Shown here one piece after another: positions 28,605 through 37,373 of a DNA stretch of 64,000 nt. The DNA is from Tritrichomonas musculus (taxonomy: Eukaryota > Parabasalia > Tritrichomonadida > Tritrichomonadidae), in NCBI GenBank assembly GCA_039105265.1, contig JAPFFF010000011.1, positions 4,278,001 through 4,342,000 of the forward strand, read 5' to 3'. Position numbers and translations under genes: made by a program. Position 1 is the stretch's first letter. Every line of letters begins with the position of its first letter. Under the pieces are notes generated by a model. The model worked only from the letters and a program-made list of their open reading frames with translations, did no database searches and was not told where the DNA came from.

Positions 28605-31160
28605 ATGATGATTAATTCAAAATTTCGTTCAAACTCTCGTTCTCATCATCCAGAAGTTGTTCAACCAAGAGGACGTCTTGGTGTATTCACTTATAACCAG
28701 AAAAAAAACAATGTTTTACGTTTAACTCCCCAAAAACAAAAGCCAGATAATAATAATAATAATAACAATAACGATATTGATACAGAAAAGCAGCCAATAT
28801 CTGACTTTCCTTCACCCCCAATACCTATCTTTTCATGTTATCGTTCTCAACAAGGTGAAATGCCTACTATCCCAAATCTTGCTACCGCTGCACATGGAGA
28901 AATTACATCGATTGTACTTCAAAAAATGAAATTATGCCAAAGAACATGCGATTTTTCTGACCCAAGGGCTGATTTAGGCGGTAAAGCAACAAAAAAGGCA
29001 ACATTAAATGAATTAATCGATTTATATACAAATCAAAAATTACTTTCAAAACTTACTCGTGAATGTCATCAACAATTAATCGAAACCTTTTCAGCTAACG
29101 TATTTAGGTCACCACCAAGAATTCCTCGAACTATTATAAGTTCTGACGAGGTTCCATTTGAAGATAATGCATGGCCGCACCTTTATTTAGTTTACATATT
29201 ATTTATTAAGTTTTTAAATTGTGGTGTTGAGCAACGTATTCTACAATACCAGTTAACTCCAAAATTTATTTCCAACCTATTTTCAGTTCTTGATTTTCCT
29301 GATGAACGAGAAAGAGTACAAGTCAGAGCAGTAATTGCCACAATATACAATAAAGTTCCGCCTCAACGAACTCTTTTAATGAGTATCACTCTTAATCTAC
29401 TAATGAATGTTTCAGAAAATCTCGAACTAAATGCAGCTTCTCATTTACTTGAATTATTTTATCAGTTTGCATCAAATTCACCGCCACCTCTTTCACAGCA
29501 ATACATTGCTGCATTTGAACAAGTTTTACTTCCATTACATCTTTCCACTATTTGCCAACGATATTTCCCTTCATTAGTTAAGTGTATTTTATTAATGATT
29601 CGCAAAGATGTTCGACTTACCAATAATGTCCTCCATTACCTAATAGAACATTGGCCACTTACCTTAGATCATAAGACAGAACTTTTTCTAGAAGAAATCT
29701 CACAAATACTTCTTGAATCAAACCTTCAAGATATATCATCTCTTGCATCCTCATTATTAAATTGTGTTTCAATAGCAGTTGAATCACCATGCACTACTCT
29801 CTCAGAAAAAGCTTTAAAATTCCTCCAGAACAATTCGATTCAGAATATGATTGTTGAAGATCCAGATCCTCTCTTAGAAATCATCTTCCCACCACTCTTC
29901 CGCGTCACTTGTTCTCATTGGCAGAAGACTCTGCAAGTTGCTGCTCTTAATGTGATGAACACGCTCATGGAATTGACTCCTGATGCATTTAAAAAGGCTG
30001 CTGAACAATTTAAGACCAATTCTCTACTTACGAAGAAGAACAAAATCCACAAATACAACTTGTGGATCGATGTTCTCGAAGCCGGTGCAATGAATGACAG
30101 TTCAATTGACATCGACGTTGTTGCTGAAGGAATCAAAGAATTTTACAGCTCGGATAAACGGCCGCCATCACGAATATCGAGCAACAGCAGCACAAATATG
30201 AATAGCAGCAGGAGTAACAATAACAACAGCAATGCGACAACCGGAAGAAATAACGAAAATTTGGTCGGAAGCAGCAGAAGCATCGAAAATGGACAGATCG
30301 GAAGCAGCAGAAGCATCGGAAGCAACAATGTTAACACAGGAAGAAGTAACGGAAATAGTAACGTTAATAGCGGAAGAGAAAATAATAATTGTAACAATAG
30401 CGTCGGAGGCTCTACTGTCAGCAATGTTGCAAATCCAAATGATGAGAAGAAAAACGACAAATTTGAGAACTTTTCAAACCCATTTAAAGATTTGGCGAGA
30501 GATTTCTCATGTACGGATTACGGCGGACTTTTCCAACTTGCTGGTATTAGTCCAAAATCTGAATATCCAAGTGGTAATATGCCAACATTAACTGTTTCTG
30601 AAGAAACAAAGAAATTCGCACAAAATGTTAATAACAATAAATTAAATACTGGCGGCAGTTTGATAAATGATCAAAATAAAAACAATAATCAACCTGATAT
30701 GTTATCTTTATTTGGAGGAGGGGATAATAATTCTAATCAACCAGATATGTTTTCCTTATTCGAAGAAGCTAGAAAAGGTAAAGCTCAAGATAACCCAATT
30801 ATTGAAGAAGAAAATGCAAATAAAGAACAAAATACAGATCAGCCAAATATGTTCTCAATTATTGAAGAAAGCAAAAATTCTGATACTTCGAATACTAATG
30901 CAATTATAGAAGAGGAAAACAATATTCCAAATATTAATTCAATTGTTGAAGAAAATAAAACTGACAATCAAGACAGAACCATTCCAATTATGCAACCAAT
31001 TATTGACGAAGAAAGCCCAAATAAGTCTGAAGAAAATTTAAAGATAAATCCAATAACTGAAGAAGAAAATGAGAAACAGAACTCTAATACTTTGATTAAT
31101 GATATAATAATTGAAGAAGAAGTAGAATTTGATGATTATAATTCAGAAGAAGAAGAGTAA
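28605..31160 (+). CDS. PP2A B56-type regulatory subunit with long acidic tail
   Basis: 851 residues. Residues ~95-430 match the B56 (B') HEAT-like repeats of protein phosphatase 2A: LQKMKLCQRTCDFSDPRADL, AWPHLYLVYILFIKFL, VLDFPDERERVQVRAVIATIY, FEQVLLPLHLSTICQRYFPS and VLHYLIEHWPLTLDHKTELF align with the human family from memory. B56 subunits direct PP2A to substrates. Residues ~515-620 are Asn/Ser/Gly-rich. The tail (~665-851), absent from typical B56, repeats short blocks such as QPDMLSLF, QPDMFSLFEE, QPNMFSIIEE, INSIVEE and INPITEE. Several fit the LxxIxE-type motif that B56 itself binds. By that alignment, human pocket residues H187, R188, K240 and H243 are Ala, Thr, Ser and Tyr here, so the subunit's own pocket may be altered. 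Confidence 0.85.
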   Translation: MMINSKFRSNSRSHHPEVVQPRGRLGVFTYNQKKNNVLRLTPQKQKPDNNNNNNNNDIDTEKQPISDFPSPPIPIFSCYRSQQGEMPTIPNLATAAHGEITSIVLQKMKLCQRTCDFSDPRADLGGKATKKATLNELIDLYTNQKLLSKLTRECHQQLIETFSANVFRSPPRIPRTIISSDEVPFEDNAWPHLYLVYILFIKFLNCGVEQRILQYQLTPKFISNLFSVLDFPDERERVQVRAVIATIYNKVPPQRTLLMSITLNLLMNVSENLELNAASHLLELFYQFASNSPPPLSQQYIAAFEQVLLPLHLSTICQRYFPSLVKCILLMIRKDVRLTNNVLHYLIEHWPLTLDHKTELFLEEISQILLESNLQDISSLASSLLNCVSIAVESPCTTLSEKALKFLQNNSIQNMIVEDPDPLLEIIFPPLFRVTCSHWQKTLQVAALNVMNTLMELTPDAFKKAAEQFKTNSLLTKKNKIHKYNLWIDVLEAGAMNDSSIDIDVVAEGIKEFYSSDKRPPSRISSNSSTNMNSSRSNNNNSNATTGRNNENLVGSSRSIENGQIGSSRSIGSNNVNTGRSNGNSNVNSGRENNNCNNSVGGSTVSNVANPNDEKKNDKFENFSNPFKDLARDFSCTDYGGLFQLAGISPKSEYPSGNMPTLTVSEETKKFAQNVNNNKLNTGGSLINDQNKNNNQPDMLSLFGGGDNNSNQPDMFSLFEEARKGKAQDNPIIEEENANKEQNTDQPNMFSIIEESKNSDTSNTNAIIEEENNIPNINSIVEENKTDNQDRTIPIMQPIIDEESPNKSEENLKINPITEEENEKQNSNTLINDIIIEEEVEFDDYNSEEEE

Positions 31161-31850
31161 GCTGAAAATGAAAAACAAATATATTTAATTTGAAAGTTTC
31201 ATTCATTCCAAATATTATTTTGGCCATTCGAACTTTATTTGAATTATATTGAATTGTATTTTTTTTTTTTTATGATGTTTTTAATTATTATATAAAAATT
31301 GTTAGATTTACTAAACTTACTATTATTTTAGGATTTTGGTCAGTTTAAATCATTACCCAATAATTTATGATACAAAGAAACCAAAAAATATTTTAATTAC
31401 AAAAGACAATCCCAGTTTCAAGTTATGCAATGAATTCTTTTTTTAATTTAAACAAATATAATCTATATACTATAAAAACATTATTATATGTTATATAACA
31501 TTTTTAAGTCTATAATAAAAACTTATGACAACTAAACAATAAATAATAATTAAAATAAATATTTTAACAAGTAAAAAACTAGTTATCCTTTATATGAAAA
31601 GATATTTATGTTTTCAACAAAAAATAATTTCTGTTAATATATAAAATTTTCAATTCATCAGCGTAAGTTATAAAATATATTTTCTAAGGTATGTTTTAGA
31701 TAATATTTAATTATTTTTCAATTATATTAATATTAATTATAAAATTATCAAAAATAAATGTATAGAAAAATTATTTTTCAATTTAATAATGGATAAAATA
31801 AAAATTTTTTTTCTGTAAATTGAAAATTTTCAATAGATATAATTTTTATT
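31161..31850. other. Intergenic AT-rich region
   Basis: About 700 bp with no supportable gene; short A/T repeats only. Confidence 0.5.
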
Positions 31851-31857
31851 TCATTTT
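31851..31857 (+). promoter_or_regulatory. Initiator-like TCATTTT for the GH16 gene
   Basis: TCATTTT lies 13-19 nt before the ATG at 31871 and fits the trichomonad initiator consensus. It favours this start over any upstream non-ATG extension. Confidence 0.6.
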
Positions 31858-31870
31858 ATCCATTTTGAAG

Positions 31871-33499
31871 ATGAATAACTTGTCATCCACTTTAAAAAAC
31901 GAAACAGACTATCCAATTAATTTCAAAAAAGACCAGAGTTATTCTGCTCCTGATCGCCATCTCAACTCAATTTCACTCATATCATCATATGGCGAAAGCA
32001 CTATTTATCTAGACAATAAGAAAATGTATAATGAAATACTTGATAGATCTTTAATTGCGAAAGCTGGTGATACCGTAACAGCTAAGTTTTCTTTTACAGG
32101 CCAATGGATGCATGGATATGTTTATATTGACTGCGAAAACAATGGAAGTTTTGATGCAAAACTTAATGGAAAAACAATTGCAGAAAAAAGCGACCTAATG
32201 ACATTTTCAGCATTGCACGATGGCTCTACAAATACTTATTATGATTGTCAGGGAAATACATTCAAAGACGGAAACAAATTACAACCACCAAGTTTCAAAA
32301 TACCAGATTTACAAGATGGATTTTATCGTATTCGATATAAAGTTGATTGGAACTGTATAGATCCTGCTGGTAATACAATTGCTAATAACAACATCATTAA
32401 AAATCGTGGAGCAATTGTTGATACAAGGCTTTGCATCCAAAGTAATAATACTGCAAAAATCACAGCAAGAGCAAGCAACGGGAACTTGTTTCTTGTTCAA
32501 GGTTCAACAGTAGTACCACTGAATGGATCAACAACAACAATTGGAAAACAATTAAAAATAAAAATACAGCCAGATAATGAATTCAAATTAAAAAACCTTA
32601 AACTTAGACATGGAAATTTATCTGAAAACGGAAATAATAATTCATTACGATCACCTCAGTTTGCAGAAACAATTTTTTCTGCCGATTCACTACCTGAAGT
32701 TTTAGAGATAAGTTCTTGTTACATTGACGGTGATCTTGACTTTACAGCTGATTTTGAATCATCAGGATATTCTTTAATATTCAGTGATGAGTTCGACCAG
32801 CCAGATAATTCACAGCCAGATCCAAGTAAATGGAGAAGGAGCCCTAGAGGAAATTCAACATGGAACCGTTTCATATCTGACTCAAACGATGTTGTATTTA
32901 TTAAAGACAAAAAACTTGTTCTTAGATGTATACCAAATCAGGATAAAAACTCTGATAAAGTTGATATGCTAAGTGGCTCGATTGATAGTTCAACAAAATT
33001 TGATTTTTTATATGGAAAAGTTGAATGCCGGCTAAAGACGAATCCACACAAAGGAAATTTTCCTGCATGCTGGATGATGCCAACAGATAAAAAAGATGGA
33101 TGGCCTAAATGTGGCGAAATCGATATATTTGAACAGATTGATACCCAAAATAGAGCATATCACACTGTTCATTCCCATTGGACATATGATATGAAACAAA
33201 AAACAAATCCAAAATCAAGCTCAAGTGAAAATGCAGATATGAGCCAATATCATGTATATGGTCTTGAATGGTCTCCAACCAAAATCTCTTGGCTTTTAGA
33301 TGGGAAAGAAGTATTTAGTTACTCAAAACTTTCAGGGAATACAAATGCAATAAACAATGGCCAGTGGCCATTTGATAAGAGTTTTTATTTAATTCTTAAT
33401 CAAAGCGTTGGAAGAGGAGATTGGGCACAAAATCCTGACTTGAAACATACATATGAAACTATTGTTGATTACATTCGAGTTTGGCAAAAAAAAAAATAA
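31871..33499 (+). CDS. Glycoside hydrolase family 16 (beta-glucanase-like)
   Basis: 542 residues from the ATG at 31871. Residues ~295-542 are a GH16 domain: LIFSDEFDQPD at its start, KVECRLKTNPHKGNFPACWMMP, the catalytic motif GEIDIFEQ (E-I-D-I-F-E: nucleophile and acid/base glutamates, near residue 415), and YHVYGLEWSPTKISWLLDGKE toward the end. Family members cut beta-1,3 or beta-1,3/1,4 glucans such as laminarin. The N-terminal ~280 residues look like beta-sandwich modules (GYVYIDCENNGSFDAKLNG, YRIRYKVDWNCIDPAGNT) that I associate with Bacteroidetes carbohydrate-active proteins, so the whole gene is a candidate for transfer from gut bacteria. There is no obvious signal peptide at this start, which is unusual for a secreted glucanase. 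Confidence 0.88.
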   Translation: MNNLSSTLKNETDYPINFKKDQSYSAPDRHLNSISLISSYGESTIYLDNKKMYNEILDRSLIAKAGDTVTAKFSFTGQWMHGYVYIDCENNGSFDAKLNGKTIAEKSDLMTFSALHDGSTNTYYDCQGNTFKDGNKLQPPSFKIPDLQDGFYRIRYKVDWNCIDPAGNTIANNNIIKNRGAIVDTRLCIQSNNTAKITARASNGNLFLVQGSTVVPLNGSTTTIGKQLKIKIQPDNEFKLKNLKLRHGNLSENGNNNSLRSPQFAETIFSADSLPEVLEISSCYIDGDLDFTADFESSGYSLIFSDEFDQPDNSQPDPSKWRRSPRGNSTWNRFISDSNDVVFIKDKKLVLRCIPNQDKNSDKVDMLSGSIDSSTKFDFLYGKVECRLKTNPHKGNFPACWMMPTDKKDGWPKCGEIDIFEQIDTQNRAYHTVHSHWTYDMKQKTNPKSSSSENADMSQYHVYGLEWSPTKISWLLDGKEVFSYSKLSGNTNAINNGQWPFDKSFYLILNQSVGRGDWAQNPDLKHTYETIVDYIRVWQKKK

Positions 33500-33712
33500 G
33501 ACATGAGTTAAATGATACAAATAAGAATATCTTTTTCTCCATTACTTTAGAATAAGAAAACATCTATTATGTATAATCATATCATCGATAAATAAATATA
33601 TTTTTAATACAGATTTGCGAATATGTGAATATTCTTTTTCCTCATTACCTCAGAAAAATTAAACGGCCACATTCAATTTTATTATAATAATTACGTTATT
33701 TGTATCATTTTT

Positions 33713-33772
33713 GAATTTGCATAAAATTAACATAAAAAATTTATAAATTTGCATAAAATTAACATAAAAAAT
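33713..33772. repeat. Two 28-bp direct repeats, 32-bp offset
   Basis: AATTTGCATAAAATTAACAT and the following A-rich bases occur at 33713-33740 and again at 33745-33772 with one mismatch. The second copy ends where the open RCC1-like frame begins. Confidence 0.8.
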
Positions 33773-34608
33773 CCCAGCTTTTTCTGAATATATCTGGTCA
33801 CAATCCAGTTGCTTTATTTGGAGGCTACTCCATAGCAGCAGCAATTGATTCCAATGGGGAAATAATTATTATTGCTAATCCATTATCACCACAATTTATA
33901 TCTTTACCAGGAGGCGAAAAATCTGTTCAAATCGCATGCGGAAATAAGTATCTTTATTCCCTCTCAGCTAGTGGCCATGTTTATATGAGTCATCGTAAAT
34001 CTGACTCAGATGAATTCGAACCATTTACAGAAGTGAACGAATTAAAAAAAGTTAAAATTATTCAAATTTCAGGAACTTTCAACCACTTTTTTGCAATTTC
34101 AACAGATGGGGTTACTTATGCACGTGGACGCAATTCTGCAGGATGCTTAGGAACAGGTCGAGGTATTGAAAAAGCTAAACAATTTACCCAAGTTACATCA
34201 TTACTTAATTGCAAAATTAAAAGCGCTTATGCTGGATGTGATCATTCACTATTTCAAACAGAAGAAGGCAAAATACTTGCATGCGGAGATGATTGCTATG
34301 GAGAAATACCATTAAATGAAGATCCAACTGAAGATGATATTTTCTTACCAATTGATACAAATATAAAATCCGGATCTTCATTTAGTATTGCAGGTGAACA
34401 TTTAACAATCTCATTTGTTAATTGCAAGGTTCCACCAAACATACCAAATAAAATTGTCACAGAAGATATGCCTGTTGCTGCATCAATTTGCGCAGAATTA
34501 AACAAATTTATCGCCAACAATAACAATAATATTGTTTCAACTACTTCTTCTACAAATGAAAAAGAAACAACGGAAACAAGCCAATCAAAATGCTGCATTC
34601 TGGTTTAA
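33763..34608 (+). CDS. RCC1-like repeat protein, no proper start, C-terminal CAAX-like end
   Basis: The frame is open from 33763 and already reads as protein (SGHNPVALFGGYSIAAAID, IACGNKYLYSLSASGHVYM) well before the first ATG at 33985, so the 5' end is missing or lies in an exon I cannot find. RCC1-type repeats follow: KIIQISGTFNHFFAISTDG, CDHSLFQTEEGKILACGDD and SIAGEHLTISF. The blades number about four where a full propeller has seven, so this is a truncated member or fragment. RCC1 proteins act as nucleotide-exchange factors or regulators, but trichomonads have many divergent copies. The extreme C-terminus after a polar Asn/Thr/Ser linker is SKCCILV, which fits a CAAX prenylation signal (C-I-L-V) and suggests membrane attachment. 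Either a pseudogene or an atypical short protein starting at 33985 (207 residues). Confidence 0.65.
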   Translation, partial: HKKSQLFLNISGHNPVALFGGYSIAAAIDSNGEIIIIANPLSPQFISLPGGEKSVQIACGNKYLYSLSASGHVYMSHRKSDSDEFEPFTEVNELKKVKIIQISGTFNHFFAISTDGVTYARGRNSAGCLGTGRGIEKAKQFTQVTSLLNCKIKSAYAGCDHSLFQTEEGKILACGDDCYGEIPLNEDPTEDDIFLPIDTNIKSGSSFSIAGEHLTISFVNCKVPPNIPNKIVTEDMPVAASICAELNKFIANNNNNIVSTTSSTNEKETTETSQSKCCILV

Positions 34609-34756
34609 ATCTTGACTACTTTCTTCAATCAATCTTCTAATTTTTTTTTTTAATATGAAATTTCTCATAGGAATTGTTGTTTTTCAGTAAAATTATCATG
34701 TCTTTTTTTTTTTTTTTTTACTTTACACTAAATTTGACTTATAATTTACAGTAAAA

Positions 34757-34847
34757 TTAAACTTGAATCAAAAACGATAAGACAAATATGGTGAAATTTA
34801 ATTCAATTTTGACCAGAAGTGTCTTATCGTTTTTGATTCAAGTTTAA
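34757..34847. repeat. Perfect 28-bp inverted repeat
   Basis: TTAAACTTGAATCAAAAACG and the next 8 bases (34757-34784) are exactly inverted at 34820-34847, with a 35-bp loop. It lies in the 314-bp gap between the RCC1-like gene and the carboxypeptidase gene. It may be a tiny MITE or a transcribed hairpin. Confidence 0.9.
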
Positions 34848-34922
34848 GTTTGTATTGGAGAATAAAAAATTGATTAGTATCACAAAAAATAGAATAGATA
34901 TAGAAAAAATTGAAAACTTCTT

Positions 34923-37007
34923 ATGAATTGTATAAAATTTTTAAAAGTTGTTCGTTTTTTAAAATTTTCGATGTCATCATCTAGCGAGGGCTCATTAGAT
35001 GATGAACAACTAGATTTTTTTTCAGGCCCTTTTTACAAACAAAATAGAACAATTTCACATCCAGGAAAACCCAATCCCAATCCAGCAACTTTTGCACCAA
35101 TTCCAAAACATATAAAATGGCCTGATGAATTATGGGATACAGGAACTCTTATATACAACATGCGTGACGTTTCTGATTGTATTGGTCCACCAGCGGATGA
35201 AAATGATCGCACTTTACGATTTGATTCGAAATTTGAATCAGGAAATTTAATGTTTGCTTATCAACTTTCAACTGACACTTATCACCTTGTTCTTGAATAT
35301 GATCACAATCGCTCTGGAAGTTGCCAATGGTTTTATTTCGAAATGAAAAATGTCAAAAAAGATATTAAATACCAATTTTTTATTTCAGGATTTCATAAAA
35401 ACTCAGGCGTATATAAATCTGGATCTAAAATATTCTGGTATAGCGTTAAACAAGCCGAGAAAAATAATATTTCATGGTCTAGAGGGGGCACAAATTATGC
35501 ATATGGTATTACATCAAGAAAAACTAAAACAAAGAGATCAACTTTACAATTTCAAATAAAATTCCCTTATGATGATGATACCGTTTATCTTTGCTATGCT
35601 TTACCTTATACATATTCATACTTAAAAGAATCAATATCAAATTGGAAGAAAAATGCACACTGCAAACTTACATCATCGACATTATGCGCAACACTCGGCG
35701 GTTATGAATGTCCTCTTCTTACTCTTGAAAGTACCAATTCTCCAGTTCCATTATCAAAACGAGATTGCATTTTTCTTACAGCTCGAATTCATCCAGGCGA
35801 ATCAAATGGAAGTTATGTTATACACGGTGTAATTGATTTTTTAACTTCATCGCATCCTGCAGCTCAAATTGTTCTCGAAACCAATATAATCAAGATAGTA
35901 CCAATGGTCAACATTGACGGCGTTGTTGAAGGTTTTTATCGAGCCGGGCTTGGAGGTACTGATCTTAATCGAGTTTGGATGACTCCTGAGCCTTCTCTTC
36001 ATCCAGTTATATGTGCTATTAAAAAGCTGATAACTAATATTCAAAAAGAACGGAAAATTTCTATTTATGTCGATTTCCATGGCCATTCACGATTGCATGG
36101 CACTTTTGCTTATGGATGTCCAAATGATAACGATAACTCCATTAACTTTAATTTTGGATTTGCTGATGCTGATATAGATAACAATCTCGAATCAATGTTT
36201 CCCAATAACGATGAAAATAACGATAATAATAACAACAATGATAACGATGACGATGATAACGATGAAGATGACGATGATAACTTCGACAATTACGTTGTAA
36301 TTGATAAACAAGATCAAAATCAAGATTTGAATACTTTACAACAACATCAAAATCCAGATTCAATAAATAATCATAAAAATTCAATGAACTATAGTTTTGC
36401 GCTAAAAAATACGGAAAAAATTTTTCCAAGGATGATTTCTTACTTAACAGATGCTTTTTCATGGGGCAACTGTGTTTTTTCTTTCCCAAAAGAAAGGAAA
36501 TCTGCCTCACGAATTGTAATGCGAAAAGAATTCAATATAATTCAAAGTTTTACAATTGAAAGCTCATTTGGTGGAATTGCTAGTGGGCCAAGAGCAGGAG
36601 TTCTTTACGATGAAACCATATGGAAAGAAATTGGCTCCAAATGCGGCGAATCCTTTTTTCATTTACTCACAAAATCTTCTCTTTATCAATTATGTAAGCG
36701 TGAAATGTATTTTTTATCACCACCCCCGCCCCCAACTTTACCTCCTCCTCCTTCACTACAAGGAATCAACGAAGAGGACAATAATGTAACCACTTCTTCT
36801 GAAATTACACCACCTAAAAAAGAATCTAGACGAGACATGGATTTTGTAGCTTCTTCTGTGAATAGAACAAGATCTAGTGGACAACCGACCTTATTAAAGC
36901 TAAAAAATCCTTCTAATTTCCTTACAGCAAACTCAAGAATTATATCAACTCACTCTCCAGGTTACGCAGCTCCAAAATGGACCCAAATGCAATTTGTTCC
37001 TCGCTAA
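34923..37007 (+). CDS. Cytosolic carboxypeptidase (M14, CCP/Nna1 type)
   Basis: 694 residues. The N-terminal beta domain typical of the CCP subfamily is present (LRFDSKFESGNLMFAYQLS, YHLVLEYDHNRSG, WFYFEMKNV). The catalytic M14 domain follows: HPGES (zinc ligands His and Glu, ~290), VPMVNIDGV, GTDLNRVW (the N-R substrate-binding pair) and DFHGHS (third zinc ligand, ~385), then SFTIESSFGG with the general-base Glu near residue 548. CCPs remove glutamates from tubulin tails and other proteins, which would fit a flagellate with four or five flagella. An Asn/Asp-rich insert of ~90 residues separates the FHGH block from the last motif. The tail is Pro-rich. An alternative start is the ATG at 34971 (MSSSSEGSLDDEQ). 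Confidence 0.9.
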   Translation: MNCIKFLKVVRFLKFSMSSSSEGSLDDEQLDFFSGPFYKQNRTISHPGKPNPNPATFAPIPKHIKWPDELWDTGTLIYNMRDVSDCIGPPADENDRTLRFDSKFESGNLMFAYQLSTDTYHLVLEYDHNRSGSCQWFYFEMKNVKKDIKYQFFISGFHKNSGVYKSGSKIFWYSVKQAEKNNISWSRGGTNYAYGITSRKTKTKRSTLQFQIKFPYDDDTVYLCYALPYTYSYLKESISNWKKNAHCKLTSSTLCATLGGYECPLLTLESTNSPVPLSKRDCIFLTARIHPGESNGSYVIHGVIDFLTSSHPAAQIVLETNIIKIVPMVNIDGVVEGFYRAGLGGTDLNRVWMTPEPSLHPVICAIKKLITNIQKERKISIYVDFHGHSRLHGTFAYGCPNDNDNSINFNFGFADADIDNNLESMFPNNDENNDNNNNNDNDDDDNDEDDDDNFDNYVVIDKQDQNQDLNTLQQHQNPDSINNHKNSMNYSFALKNTEKIFPRMISYLTDAFSWGNCVFSFPKERKSASRIVMRKEFNIIQSFTIESSFGGIASGPRAGVLYDETIWKEIGSKCGESFFHLLTKSSLYQLCKREMYFLSPPPPPTLPPPPSLQGINEEDNNVTTSSEITPPKKESRRDMDFVASSVNRTRSSGQPTLLKLKNPSNFLTANSRIISTHSPGYAAPKWTQMQFVPR

Positions 37008-37373
37008 TATTATTATTATATAATATTCCTATATATTGTTTTATTTGTTTATATTATTATTGTAATAAATGTAATTATGCTTTTCTATTTTTTTTATTAT
37101 TATTTAAGCTAACAACTTATGAATATACATACAACAATATAGTGAAAAAAAACTAATTTATAAATGGAATGAAAATTTATCTTTTATATTATTTTTTTTC
37201 TAGCATATTTAATCCAAATCAATCAAATGTTTCTATTTATTTTATATAATATTATTTTTTATTTGACCAAATTAAAAAATTGTATGAGTTTCTCATTGAT
37301 ATTAAATATTAATGATAATCACAAAACGTATAAAATATTAACAAAAACTACTATTTAAATAACAAATAATTAC
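37008..37373. other. Gap between convergent genes
   Basis: 366 bp of AT-rich 3'-flanking sequence shared by the carboxypeptidase (plus) and the LFP-repeat coiled coil (minus). No gene. Confidence 0.5.
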
